DNA from: Blastomonas sp. SL216 | Lineage (GTDB): Bacteria > Pseudomonadota > Alphaproteobacteria > Sphingomonadales > Sphingomonadaceae | DNA length: 64,000 nt | Assembly (NCBI GenBank): GCA_026625625.1 | Contig: CP113055.1 | Location: 1,242,501-1,306,500 of the forward strand | Reading direction: 5' to 3' | Part shown: positions 17,044 to 25,551 of the stretch, piece after piece | Numbering within the stretch: position 1 is the first letter of the stretch | How the letters are laid out: the number at the start of each line of letters is the position of its first letter | Notes under the pieces: generated by a model | The model's input: only the letters and a program-made list of their open reading frames with translations | What the model was told of the DNA's origin: nothing | Database searches by the model: none | Position numbers and translations under genes: made by a program

Positions 17044-18039
17044 ATGTCCGTCCCTGCCAGTCCTCTGATCTCGGTCATGATGAGCGTGTACAACGCCGAG
17101 CGCTATGTCGCCGAGGCGATCCAGAGCATATTGGGCCAGACCGAGGGCCGGTTCGAATTCCTGATCGTCAATGATGGTTCGCGCGATGCATCGGGGTCGA
17201 TCATCGATCGCTATGCCGCACAGGACAATCGCATCCGCGCCATCCATCAGGAAAACCGGGGACTGATCGCCAGCCTGAACCGCATGCTGGACGAGGCCCA
17301 GGCCCCTCTGGTGGCGCGCATGGACAGCGACGACGTATCGCGTCCGGAGCGCTTTGCGGTGCAGCTCGCCTATATGCAGGCGAACCCCGATATTGCCGTG
17401 CTGGGCACCAATACCGACGAGCTGGATGCGGACGGTGCCTTCTTCCCGTGCAGCGACTTTCATCCCGAACAACCGGCGGACATCCGCGATCGGCTGATGG
17501 TCGCCAGCGCCATGTGCCACCCTTCGGTGATGATGCGCCGCGATGTCATCCGGTCGCTCGGCAGCTATCGCGCCGCGTTCCGCCATTGCGAGGATTACGA
17601 CCTTTGGCTGCGCGTCAGCGAGCGCCACGACCTGTACAACCTGCCGGACAGGCTGTTCCTCTATCGCCGTTCGCCCGATCAGGTGAGCGAGCGGCACATC
17701 CTGGTCCAGGCCATCGGTGCAGCCTGCGCGCGCTATGCCGCGCAGCAGCGCCGTGCCGGGAGGCCCGACCCGTTCGAGGGCGCGAGCGCCCTGCCCTCGC
17801 TCGAACAGATCGATGCGATGATGGGCACGACAGGTGTTGGCGCGCGCATGCGGCTGGAAGTGATCGACAGCATCAAATATTCGCCCGAGGCGATGAACGG
17901 TGGGGGCCTTGCGCTGATGAAGGCGCATCTGCGCGAAGGCGGCACCAAGGACGGCTTCTGGCGTACCGCCGGACGCATGGTCAAACTGGGCATGATCCCG
18001 CAGGCATTGAACCTCTCGTTCGACCTGGTTCGCTACTGA
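17044..18039 (+). CDS. Glycosyltransferase family 2
   Basis: 331 residues. GT2 motifs: ISVMMSVYNAERYV (9-22), IVNDGSRD (41-48), RGLIASLN (72-79) and the DXD-like MDSDDVSRPERF (93-104), followed by the acceptor-loop region CEDYDLWLR. ATG 17044 is chosen because the frame upstream of it is not conserved-looking. Two copies of a GGTTT(T)GCG element lie in the 79-bp upstream gap (see findings). May act on cell-surface glycans; target unknown. Confidence 0.88.
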   Translation: MSVPASPLISVMMSVYNAERYVAEAIQSILGQTEGRFEFLIVNDGSRDASGSIIDRYAAQDNRIRAIHQENRGLIASLNRMLDEAQAPLVARMDSDDVSRPERFAVQLAYMQANPDIAVLGTNTDELDADGAFFPCSDFHPEQPADIRDRLMVASAMCHPSVMMRRDVIRSLGSYRAAFRHCEDYDLWLRVSERHDLYNLPDRLFLYRRSPDQVSERHILVQAIGAACARYAAQQRRAGRPDPFEGASALPSLEQIDAMMGTTGVGARMRLEVIDSIKYSPEAMNGGGLALMKAHLREGGTKDGFWRTAGRMVKLGMIPQALNLSFDLVRY

Positions 18040-18091
18040 ATCGCCCGGCTGAAGCCCGATTTTTCAACATTTTAACATCTCCCGACAGCGC

Positions 18092-18108
18092 TGTCCCGGT
18101 CAGAGACA
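18092..18108. promoter_or_regulatory. 17-bp semi-palindrome TGTCCCG-N4-GAGACA, copy 1
   Basis: TGTCCCGGTCAGAGACA, overlapping a perfect 12-bp palindrome GACAGCGCTGTC (18084-18095), 100 bp upstream of the cell-wall hydrolase start. The same motif recurs upstream of the EAL gene. Candidate operator; regulator unknown. Confidence 0.5.
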
Positions 18109-18207
18109 GCGCAATTTGGTCGCTGATTTGGTAACGGTTTTGCGCTAGGGGAGCAGTGTGACGGCGATCACGCCGCGCGACTCCCATCCAGGATACCATC
18201 TCCCACC

Positions 18208-19317
18208 ATGCCGCTTCGCTTCGCCCGTACGTTGTCTGCCCACAAGGCGATGGGGCTGCGCGAGTGGATTGCGTGGCTGTTGCTGGCGCTGGTGCTGTCG
18301 CTGGGTGCCTCGCAGATCGTCCGCGCCCAGCGCGGCGATGATGCCGATACCGCGCCGCGCTACCAGCCCAAAGAGGGCCTTGCCTTCGAGCATGCGGGCG
18401 AGAATTTCCCGGGCTCGGCCTTCTATTATCTCGATGATTCCGGATCGCTCGTCCTGCCCAGTCCGGCGGTGATGACCAGCGATGACCTGGGCATGGGCGG
18501 ACCGGGCGAGTTTGTCCGCAGTGTCGTGATGGCCGGATCGCCGAGCGATCATGCCCGCGCGCTGCAATGCCTGACAGCGGCCATCTATTACGAAGCGGCG
18601 ATGGAGCCCGATGCCGGTCAGCAGGCCGTGGCCCAGGTGGTGCTCAACCGCCTGATGCACCCCAGCTATCCCAACACCGTGTGCGGCGTCGTCTATCAGG
18701 GGTCGGAGCGTGCCACGGGCTGCCAGTTCACCTTCAGCTGCGACGGCGCGATGGCCCGCGCGCCCAGCCCGATCTATTGGGCGCGCGCCCGCCGCGTCGC
18801 AGAGCGCGCGCTCGCCGGCTATGTCTATCGCCCGGTCGGCACCGCAACCCATTACCACACGACCGAGGTCTCGCCTTACTGGGCGCCCAGCCTGGATTAT
18901 CTGGGCACCATCGGCGCGCACCGCTTCTATCGCTGGAAGGGCGCGGCTGGGCGCAGCAGCGCGTTCAGCGATCGCTATCTGGGCGGCGAGCCGTTCCCCG
19001 GTCCCAAGCCGCGCACCGGGTTCACGCTGACCGGCGGCGTCGATCCGCTGGACCCGCTGGTGCTGGCCAAGTCCTTTGAAGCCGCAAGGCTCAAGGCAGA
19101 GGCGGAGAATGCGGTGGAACTGGAGGCCCAGAGGCTGGGCCGCACCACGCCCATTGCCAGCCAGGCGCCGATCGGCGCAGCGGTACCTGCTTATGCGCCT
19201 GAAATGGCCAGGCGGGGCGGCGAAAAGGCCCTGCGCGGCAGCAACCTGCCCGACAACAGCCAGATAAAGCCCGAATATCGCAATTCCGGCCAGTGGATCC
19301 GCCAGCCGGGCACCTGA
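18208..19317 (+). CDS. SleB/CwlJ-type cell wall hydrolase
   Basis: 369 residues with an N-terminal membrane/signal segment (about 19-40). The Hydrolase_2 (SleB-like lytic transglycosylase) domain covers about 118-235: IYYEAAMEPDAGQQAVAQVV carries the catalytic Glu129, followed by LNRLMHPSYPNTVCGVVYQG and CQFTFSCDG. This family cleaves peptidoglycan. The C-terminal ~130 residues are low complexity and unassigned. It is periplasmic or inner-membrane anchored by prediction. A 17-bp motif shared with the next gene lies upstream (18092-18108). Confidence 0.9.
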   Translation: MPLRFARTLSAHKAMGLREWIAWLLLALVLSLGASQIVRAQRGDDADTAPRYQPKEGLAFEHAGENFPGSAFYYLDDSGSLVLPSPAVMTSDDLGMGGPGEFVRSVVMAGSPSDHARALQCLTAAIYYEAAMEPDAGQQAVAQVVLNRLMHPSYPNTVCGVVYQGSERATGCQFTFSCDGAMARAPSPIYWARARRVAERALAGYVYRPVGTATHYHTTEVSPYWAPSLDYLGTIGAHRFYRWKGAAGRSSAFSDRYLGGEPFPGPKPRTGFTLTGGVDPLDPLVLAKSFEAARLKAEAENAVELEAQRLGRTTPIASQAPIGAAVPAYAPEMARRGGEKALRGSNLPDNSQIKPEYRNSGQWIRQPGT

Positions 19318-19701
19318 TCCGGGCCCCTGAGCCCAGCCGCTTGCCTGCCGGGTGCGCAAAGCCTGCGGCATTAACGATAGCCAGCAACCACCTTCGCAAA
19401 ACCGCGGTTAGCACTCGCTAGCCTATGGTCGGTAATCGGCGGATTAACCGCGCCCCGTTTGTCCCGAATTGAGACAGACGGGATCACCGGCTTCTGCGGC
19501 AGGTCGAACGGCCCACAGGGAGAGCAAAGAAAAACCAACCTATTTTCCGTAACTTACTGCGACCAAACGGCGTGCAAGAGGCAGGCGAGCATCTCCAGAG
19601 TGATCCGCCGCAGCCTATGGCCTTTGAAAGCTCCGATGCGGGGCAAATTTGCATTTGGTTAACCCCGTGCGCGGTATGACGGTTTACGAGGAAGTAACCA
19701 C
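19318..19701. other. 384-bp intergenic region
   Basis: No convincing gene. It contains several TTAACC/GGTTAA half-sites (about 19444, 19658), a long AT-richer stretch at 19525-19560, and the second copy of the 17-bp TGTCCCG-N4-GAGACA motif. It is probably the promoter region of the CHASE2-EAL gene, with a long leader. Confidence 0.5.
19460..19476. promoter_or_regulatory. 17-bp semi-palindrome TGTCCCG-N4-GAGACA, copy 2
   Basis: TGTCCCGAATTGAGACA, identical to copy 1 in 13 fixed positions and equal in length, 226 bp before the CHASE2-EAL start. Candidate operator. Confidence 0.5.
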
Positions 19702-22023
19702 ATGAAGTCCGTCGCCACTCGTAACAGCAAACGACCGGCCAGCCCGATGCGCTTATTGCTCATCTGGACGCTGGTGTCCGGCCTGCTGTTCGGCCTGGCG
19801 GAATTCGGCGAGCCGATGGACGACCTGTTGCTGGCCATCCGCAACAAGGCACGCGAGCACAATGCCAGCGGCCAGGCCGTCGTGGTGGGCATCGACAATC
19901 TGGCCCAGCAGGAAGTGGGCGATTGGCCGTGGAAGGCGGATCGCTATGCCACCATGATCGAAAACCTCGGTGATGCGGGTGCAAAGCGCATATTCTTCGA
20001 TTTCCCGATCAATGGCCTCAAGCACGATCCGGGGACGCCCCGTCTGATCGAGGCGCTGAAGAACCATTCCGGCAAGGTGTATCTCGCTGCGGCCTTTTCC
20101 GATGATGACGCAACCGGCAAGCGCATCCCGCTCATTCCGCCGCACGAGGCGCGGCGGTTTGCGCATCTCGTGAACACCAATGTATGGATCAACGGATATA
20201 ATATCGTCTGGTCCGGGCGATATTCGAACCGTGTCGGCGATCTGGTCGTGCCCTCGATCGGCTCGGTCATGTCGGGGATTCGCGGCGGTGTCGAGGAAGA
20301 GTTCCCGATCGATTACTCGATCGCGATGGATTCGATCCCCTATATCAGCGCGAGCGAAATTCTGCGCGGAGACGCCGTGCTGTCGCGCGTGCAGGGGCAC
20401 GATATCATCATCGGCACCAATGCCAATGGCGCGGGCAACCGCTATTCGGTACCGGGGCATGGCCCGTCCGCGAGTGTCTTCGTCGCAGCATTGGCAGCAG
20501 AAACGCTGCTGGCCGGCGCGCCCGGAACCTATGGCTGGTGGGTGCCGTTTCTGCTGGCGCTGATCGTCACTACGCTGATGATGCGCGTGTCGCGCACCCC
20601 CCCATTGATTCTGGGCATGCTGGTCCTGCTGCCGACCTGCGCACTCGGCCTGCCGCTGCTGCTCGAATCCTATGGGCATTACACGGCGATCATGCCGGCC
20701 ACCGTGCTGATGCTGGGATCGATGGGGCATCTCGCCTGGCAGCTGCATCGCCAGCGATTTGATGAACGCGGCATGGTCAACGAGGTTTCGGGCCATCCCA
20801 ATCTCAACGCCCTCCGCGCCGCAGGCACCGAAACGCAGGATGGCCTGATTGCCGCGCGCATTCACAATTATGCCGAAGCCGCGACCGCCCTGCCCGCCGC
20901 GGCGGAAAAGGATCTGGTCGAACAGATCATTCTGCGCCTCTCGCTCGGCAATGGTGGCTGCAAGGTCTATCAGGGCGACGAGGGCATCTTCATGTGGCTC
21001 GTGCCCGCCGCTTCGATCAACAATGTCGGTGACCAGCTGGCCGGCCTCAGCGCGATCTTCCGCAGCCCGGCCAATGTTTCGGGCCGCCTGATCGATCTGG
21101 GCATCGCCTTCGGGGTCGATGCCGACCCGGGCCGGTCGATCCAGAGCCGCATGTCGAGCGCGCTGCTCGCCTGCCAGGAAGCGCAGAATGCGGGCGAGCA
21201 CTGGCGCGTCTATGACCCCACCAAGCTGGAGGCGACCGAATGGCGCGTGACCATGCTTGGCGAGCTTGATGCAGCGATCGACAATGGCGAGGTCTGGGTC
21301 GCATTCCAGCCCAAGCTCGATCTGCTGTCAGGCGACATCTGCGGCGCGGAAGCGCTGGTGCGGTGGACGCACCCCGAAAAGGGACCGATAAACCCTGAAG
21401 AGTTCATCACCGCCGCCGAGCGCCACGACCGGATCGAGAAGCTGACCGAGCATGTGCTCAATCGCGCCGTCCAGGTCGCAGCCACGCTCAACAAGGGCGG
21501 TCGCAAGTTCGACATGGCGGTGAACCTGTCGCCAAGACTGATCGGTCATGCGAACCTGAAGCCCATGGTGGTTCAGACACTGCGCCGCCATGGCCTGCCT
21601 GCCGAACGCCTGATCCTGGAGATCACCGAAACCGCCGCGATGTCCAGCGCCGAATCGGCGATGCAGGAGCTGCGCGACCTGCGCGGAATCGGCCTGCAGC
21701 TGTCGATCGACGATTATGGCACCGGCTTTTCCACGCTCGATTATCTCAAGCGCTGCCCGGCCACCGAACTGAAGATCGATCGCAGCTTCGTGCGCATGCT
21801 GGTCAGCAGTCGCTCGGACCGCATCATGGTCAATTCGACCATCGAGCTTGCACATTCGCTCGGCGAGGAAGTGGTCGCCGAGGGCGTCGAGGACAACGAG
21901 ACGCTCCAGCTGCTGGGCCAGATGGGCTGCGACAAGGCCCAGGGCTATCTGATCGGACGGCCCATGCCCTATGAGGCATTGGTCGATTATCTGGCCGATT
22001 ATTCGCCCGCCAAGGCCGCCTGA
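19702..22023 (+). CDS. CHASE2 sensor with degenerate GGDEF and EAL phosphodiesterase domain
   Basis: 773 residues. Layout: N-terminal membrane helix (17-34), CHASE2 extracytoplasmic sensor (about 40-275), three membrane helices (about 278-350), a degenerate GGDEF domain (about 380-520, with QGDEGIFMWL where GGDEF should be), then an EAL domain (about 525-765) with intact AEALVRW (about 543-549), NLSPR, DDYGTGFSTLDY (about 669) and KIDRSF. The EAL residues for c-di-GMP hydrolysis look complete, so it is probably an active phosphodiesterase responding to a periplasmic signal, with the GGDEF part regulatory. Directly follows a long intergenic region. Confidence 0.92.
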   Translation: MKSVATRNSKRPASPMRLLLIWTLVSGLLFGLAEFGEPMDDLLLAIRNKAREHNASGQAVVVGIDNLAQQEVGDWPWKADRYATMIENLGDAGAKRIFFDFPINGLKHDPGTPRLIEALKNHSGKVYLAAAFSDDDATGKRIPLIPPHEARRFAHLVNTNVWINGYNIVWSGRYSNRVGDLVVPSIGSVMSGIRGGVEEEFPIDYSIAMDSIPYISASEILRGDAVLSRVQGHDIIIGTNANGAGNRYSVPGHGPSASVFVAALAAETLLAGAPGTYGWWVPFLLALIVTTLMMRVSRTPPLILGMLVLLPTCALGLPLLLESYGHYTAIMPATVLMLGSMGHLAWQLHRQRFDERGMVNEVSGHPNLNALRAAGTETQDGLIAARIHNYAEAATALPAAAEKDLVEQIILRLSLGNGGCKVYQGDEGIFMWLVPAASINNVGDQLAGLSAIFRSPANVSGRLIDLGIAFGVDADPGRSIQSRMSSALLACQEAQNAGEHWRVYDPTKLEATEWRVTMLGELDAAIDNGEVWVAFQPKLDLLSGDICGAEALVRWTHPEKGPINPEEFITAAERHDRIEKLTEHVLNRAVQVAATLNKGGRKFDMAVNLSPRLIGHANLKPMVVQTLRRHGLPAERLILEITETAAMSSAESAMQELRDLRGIGLQLSIDDYGTGFSTLDYLKRCPATELKIDRSFVRMLVSSRSDRIMVNSTIELAHSLGEEVVAEGVEDNETLQLLGQMGCDKAQGYLIGRPMPYEALVDYLADYSPAKAA

Positions 22024-22192
22024 GGCTCTCCTCAACACCACCATCGCCGGGATTTTGCCCCCAGCATCGCGTGTGCAGCGCACAGTTGCAATCTGTCGCC
22101 CTAACCTTGGTTAATGGCTTGTTGACCATTTTACATTCTGTTAGCTTTCATTCGGGCGATGTCGACAACTCGCCCTAAATGGAGTGCTAAAA

Positions 22193-22264
22193 ATGGCAAA
22201 GCGTACCAAGCAGCCGGTTCGCGGTTTCTGGGACTGGGTCCTGGGCGGCGGCTGGAGCAACTGA
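22193..22264 (+). CDS. 23-residue Trp/Gly-rich small protein
   Basis: A short frame with basic N-terminus MAKRTKQPVRG and aromatic C-terminus FWDWVLGGGWSN. GGAG (22181-22184) sits 8 nt before the ATG, and the frame ends shortly before two stem-loops, the second a strong terminator. A TTGACC element (about 22119) lies upstream. It is thus a complete transcription unit in a 470-bp gap between an EAL gene and a convergent gene. Three Trp in 11 residues suggest a membrane-surface peptide. Function unknown; could also be a structured RNA with a chance frame. Confidence 0.55.
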   Translation: MAKRTKQPVRGFWDWVLGGGWSN

Positions 22265-22296
22265 TTTCGAAGTTTTTCACGAAACTTCAATCAGGT

Positions 22297-22325
22297 GGCC
22301 CCGGTCGAAAGGCCGGGGCCATTTT
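22297..22325 (+). terminator. Strong intrinsic terminator after the 23-codon gene
   Basis: GGCCCCGG and CCGGGGCC form an 8-bp all-GC stem around an 8-nt loop, followed by ATTTTC. A second smaller stem (GAAGTTT/AAACTTC, 22269-22288) precedes it. Confidence 0.8.
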
Positions 22326-22492
22326 CGTGCACCGCTCTCGTCGCACCCGCTGATGACCATGCCGCAGACACTGAAAGCCCGCACTGCTGCACCGTTTCAG
22401 CCAGTCAAGCGACAATAGTGATTCGAAAAGGTTAACGCGCCCGAATGCCTTGTTGAGCATTGCCGGGCTACGCCGACAATGGAACCGCGGCT

Positions 22493-23776
22493 TTACTTGC
22501 CAGTAAATCGAGGGGCGCGCTTTTCCAGAATAGCATCGATCGCCTCCCGGTGATCGTCCATCTGCTGCAGCACACCCTGCCAGATCGCCGCCTGATCGAG
22601 ATGCTCGGCCAGCGATACATCGCGTGCATCCTTGATCAGACGCTTCGTCTTGCGGATGGCCGAGGGCGGGAATTGCGCGACCATCCGTGCCAGTTCCATC
22701 GCGCGCGGGATCAGCGCATCTGCGGCAACGACTTCCGACACCAGCCCGTAGCGCTCCGCCTTGGCCGCATCGATGAACTCGCCGGTGAGCATCATCTGGG
22801 TCGCCTTGGCATGGCCGACGATTCGCGGCAGCAGCCACGCGCCGCCATCGCCCGGGATGATGCCGACGCGCAGGAAGCTCTCGGCAAACACAGCGTCGTC
22901 TGCGGCAATGCGGATGTCGCACATACAGGCCAGATCGCAGCCTGCACCGATGGAATGGCCGCGAATGGCGGCGATGACCGGAACGGACATCCGCTCCATG
23001 GTCAGCGGGATCCGCTGGATCTGCGTCTTGTACCAATGTTCTAGCTGCATCGGGCTCATGTGCTGCTCGGCCGTGAGGGCCTTGATCTGCTTGATATTGC
23101 CGCCAGAGCAGAAGCCGGGACCTTCACCGGTCAGCACGACGCAATCGACATCCGGGTCCGCATCCGCCGCCTCCAGTGCGGCGACCAGCGCACCGATCAC
23201 CTCTTCGGAGAGCGCATTGCGCGTTTCGGGTCGGTTGAGCGTGATCGTCGCGATCCGTCCCTCGACCGCATACCGTACCGGCGGCGATGCCAGCGCGGCC
23301 TCGCGCGCCACGCGGTCGGCATAGCCGCCGCCGTGGAACAGCAAGGGCGGTTTGCCATCGCTCTCGTAATCGATCACCTCGCCGACCATGATGACATGGT
23401 CTCCGCCTTCATACATGTGCCGCGTCGTGCAGATCAGCCGTGCAGAACACCCCTCGATGCGCGGCGGGCCTGCCTCGCCGATCTCCAGCCCGGCAAACTT
23501 GTCCTCGATGCGCGAGGCGAAGCGGTTGGAAAGCTCGTCCTGATCGCTCGCCAGGATGTGCACCGCAAACTGCCCGGCCTGCTCGAACGCCGCCATCGAC
23601 CGCGCACTGCGGGCCAGCGACCAGAGCACCAGCGGCGGATTGAGCGACACCGAGTTGAAACTGTTGGCGGTCACGCCGACCGGTGCGCCATCGGCATCGC
23701 GGGTGGTAACGATAGTGACGCCGGTGGCAAACTGCCCCAGCGCGTTGCGATAGGTCTTGGGATCGAAATGGGCCAT
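22493..23776 (-). CDS. Flavin reductase - enoyl-CoA hydratase fusion protein
   Basis: 427 residues with two complete domains. Residues 1-165 are a flavin reductase-like (FMN-binding split barrel) domain: FATGVTIVTTRDADG, GVTANSFNSVSLNPPLVLWS, FAVHILASDQ and a late GDHVIMVGEV. Residues ~168-427 are a crotonase/enoyl-CoA hydratase: ITLNRPETRNALS, the oxyanion-hole segment CSGGNIKQIK (223-232), RGHSIGAGCDLA (272-283) and GIIPGDGG. The reading frame is continuous with no stop between the domains. It suggests one polypeptide supplying reduced flavin and a CoA-ester hydration or isomerisation step, perhaps in aromatic or terpenoid degradation (inference). No pathway partners are adjacent. Confidence 0.88.
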   Translation of the reverse strand: MAHFDPKTYRNALGQFATGVTIVTTRDADGAPVGVTANSFNSVSLNPPLVLWSLARSARSMAAFEQAGQFAVHILASDQDELSNRFASRIEDKFAGLEIGEAGPPRIEGCSARLICTTRHMYEGGDHVIMVGEVIDYESDGKPPLLFHGGGYADRVAREAALASPPVRYAVEGRIATITLNRPETRNALSEEVIGALVAALEAADADPDVDCVVLTGEGPGFCSGGNIKQIKALTAEQHMSPMQLEHWYKTQIQRIPLTMERMSVPVIAAIRGHSIGAGCDLACMCDIRIAADDAVFAESFLRVGIIPGDGGAWLLPRIVGHAKATQMMLTGEFIDAAKAERYGLVSEVVAADALIPRAMELARMVAQFPPSAIRKTKRLIKDARDVSLAEHLDQAAIWQGVLQQMDDHREAIDAILEKRAPRFTGK

Positions 23777-23908
23777 GTGCCAGCCCTAGCCGTTGCGGAC
23801 CAGAGCGCGCAACGCCAAAAGGCCGGGCCGCAGCAGGACAAATAGCTTGGCCCCGGTCAGGCCCGCTTGTAGTGTCGGGGCGGGTGAAACAGCGGGGCGG
23901 CCAAGGCA

Positions 23909-25060
23909 ATGAGCGGCGAATTCGAAGTGGCAGGCGCAATGGCCGAAGGCGGGATGTGGGCGCGGGTTGCAGAGCCCAAGGCCGGTGAAGCCAGCGTCGA
24001 GGGCCATGGCAAATGCCTCAATTGCGGGACGATATTGAACGGTCCGCACTGCCACCAATGCGGCCAGGCCGCGCATGTCCACCGTTCGATCTCCGCCTTC
24101 TGGCATGACATCCTGCACGGCGTGCTGCATTTCGACGGCAAGTTCTGGAACACCCTGCCGCTGCTGGCATGGCAGCCGGGACACCTGACCCGCCGCTACA
24201 TCCATGGCGAACGCGCCAAGTTCATCAGCCCGATGGCGCTGTTCCTGTTCTCCATCTTCATGATGTTCGCGATCTTCTCCTATGTCGGCTCGCCCAATTT
24301 CACGGGCGACAACATGAAATCGGAGGCGGCAAAGGACGGCATCACCGTCACCCCAGGTAGCGATTGGCGCGCATCGATGCGCGAAGGCATCGCCAGGCTG
24401 GAGCTCAAGATCAAGACCGCGACCGACGAACTGGCCGCACTTCCTGCCGACGATCCGCAACGCGAGAAACTGACCGAAAAGCTCATCGACCTTAAGCGCG
24501 AGGTCAATGGCCTCACCTTTGCGACAGAGGGCAAGGCCCGCTATCCCGAGGTGCTGGGACCCGACGGCGAAAAGATCGCGGACACGTTCGAATTCAATTC
24601 CGATGTCGACACCGGCTTCAAGGCATTCGACTCCTGGATCAACAAGCTGGCCAGCAAGGCGAAAAAAAACCCGGAGCTACTGCTCTACAAGATGCAGTCC
24701 AATGGCTACAAGTTCGCGTGGCTGCTGATCCCGCTATCCATCCCGTTCGTGTGGCTCGCCACCATCGGCAAGCGCGGCCACCGGTTCTACGACCACGCCG
24801 TCTTCACGACCTATTCAATCGCGTTCATGTCGCTGCTGTTCATCGTGGTCACGCTGGCGGTGAAGTTCAACATCGCGCCCGGCCTGGTCATCACTGCGGC
24901 GTTCTTCTACGCCCCGTTCCATATGTACCGGCAGCTACGCCACGCCTATGGCACGTCACGCATCGGCGGAATCTTCAGGCTCAGCCTGTTGCTGACCTGC
25001 ACGATATTTGTCGTGACGGGGTTCCTGACGATCCTGATCAGCCTGGGACTGATCGGCTGA
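23909..25060 (+). CDS. DUF3667 family membrane protein with N-terminal zinc ribbon
   Basis: 383 residues. A zinc-ribbon-like CLNCGTILNGPHCHQCGQ (36-53; Cys 36, 39, 48, 51) precedes the family's conserved stretch HRSISAFWHDILHGVLHFD and HGERAKFISPMALFLF. About five membrane segments follow, with a central hydrophilic helical part (about 145-260) that could form a coiled coil. DUF3667 proteins have no known function. Stands alone, convergent with the thioesterase gene (3 nt between stops). Confidence 0.85.
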   Translation: MSGEFEVAGAMAEGGMWARVAEPKAGEASVEGHGKCLNCGTILNGPHCHQCGQAAHVHRSISAFWHDILHGVLHFDGKFWNTLPLLAWQPGHLTRRYIHGERAKFISPMALFLFSIFMMFAIFSYVGSPNFTGDNMKSEAAKDGITVTPGSDWRASMREGIARLELKIKTATDELAALPADDPQREKLTEKLIDLKREVNGLTFATEGKARYPEVLGPDGEKIADTFEFNSDVDTGFKAFDSWINKLASKAKKNPELLLYKMQSNGYKFAWLLIPLSIPFVWLATIGKRGHRFYDHAVFTTYSIAFMSLLFIVVTLAVKFNIAPGLVITAAFFYAPFHMYRQLRHAYGTSRIGGIFRLSLLLTCTIFVVTGFLTILISLGLIG

Positions 25061-25063
25061 CAA

Positions 25064-25468
25064 TCAGCTGCCGAAAAAGCGCCGCTTGATATCCTCGGCC
25101 AGCCGCGCCGGACGCAGCGTTTCGGCATCGAGGCAGCACCAGCTCGACTTGACCTCGGCCAGCACATCCTCGCCCCGGCGGATGATCGTCTCGTAAAAGG
25201 CGCGCGCGCCGTGGACCTTCTCGAGCATCACGGTGGCGATCACCTGATCGTCAAGAAACGCGGGCTTGCGATAGGTGATCTCGTGCTTCAGCGCGACCCA
25301 CAGATGTTCTGCGACGGCCTGGGGCGGCGCGATATTCTGCCAATGGGCGATCACCGCATCCTGCACCCATTTGAGGTAATGGGCATTGTTGACATGCCCC
25401 ATGAAGTCGATCTCGGAAGCATCGACGCTGATGGGATGGTCATGACGGATAGCGACGGAATCTTGCAT
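25064..25468 (-). CDS. Acyl-CoA thioesterase, 4HBT hotdog-fold
   Basis: 134 residues, the usual size of a single-hotdog thioesterase. The active-site region is DFMGHVNNAHYLKW (21-34), with the catalytic Asp of 4-hydroxybenzoyl-CoA thioesterase-type enzymes at Asp21. ATG 25468 is chosen because the hotdog domain starts within 15 residues. Hydrolyses acyl-CoA thioesters; chain-length preference unknown. Single gene. Confidence 0.85.
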   Translation of the reverse strand: MQDSVAIRHDHPISVDASEIDFMGHVNNAHYLKWVQDAVIAHWQNIAPPQAVAEHLWVALKHEITYRKPAFLDDQVIATVMLEKVHGARAFYETIIRRGEDVLAEVKSSWCCLDAETLRPARLAEDIKRRFFGS

Positions 25469-25551
25469 CCGCGCAATGTAGCGCCGCATGCCGGTTTACG
25501 GAAGCGGAAATGCCGGGAACCGTTTCGGGCTCCCGGCATGCCACAGGGGAA

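Noticed and set aside
19753-21201. 482-codon minus-strand frame opposite the CHASE2-EAL gene
   Set aside because: Shadow of a well-supported gene.
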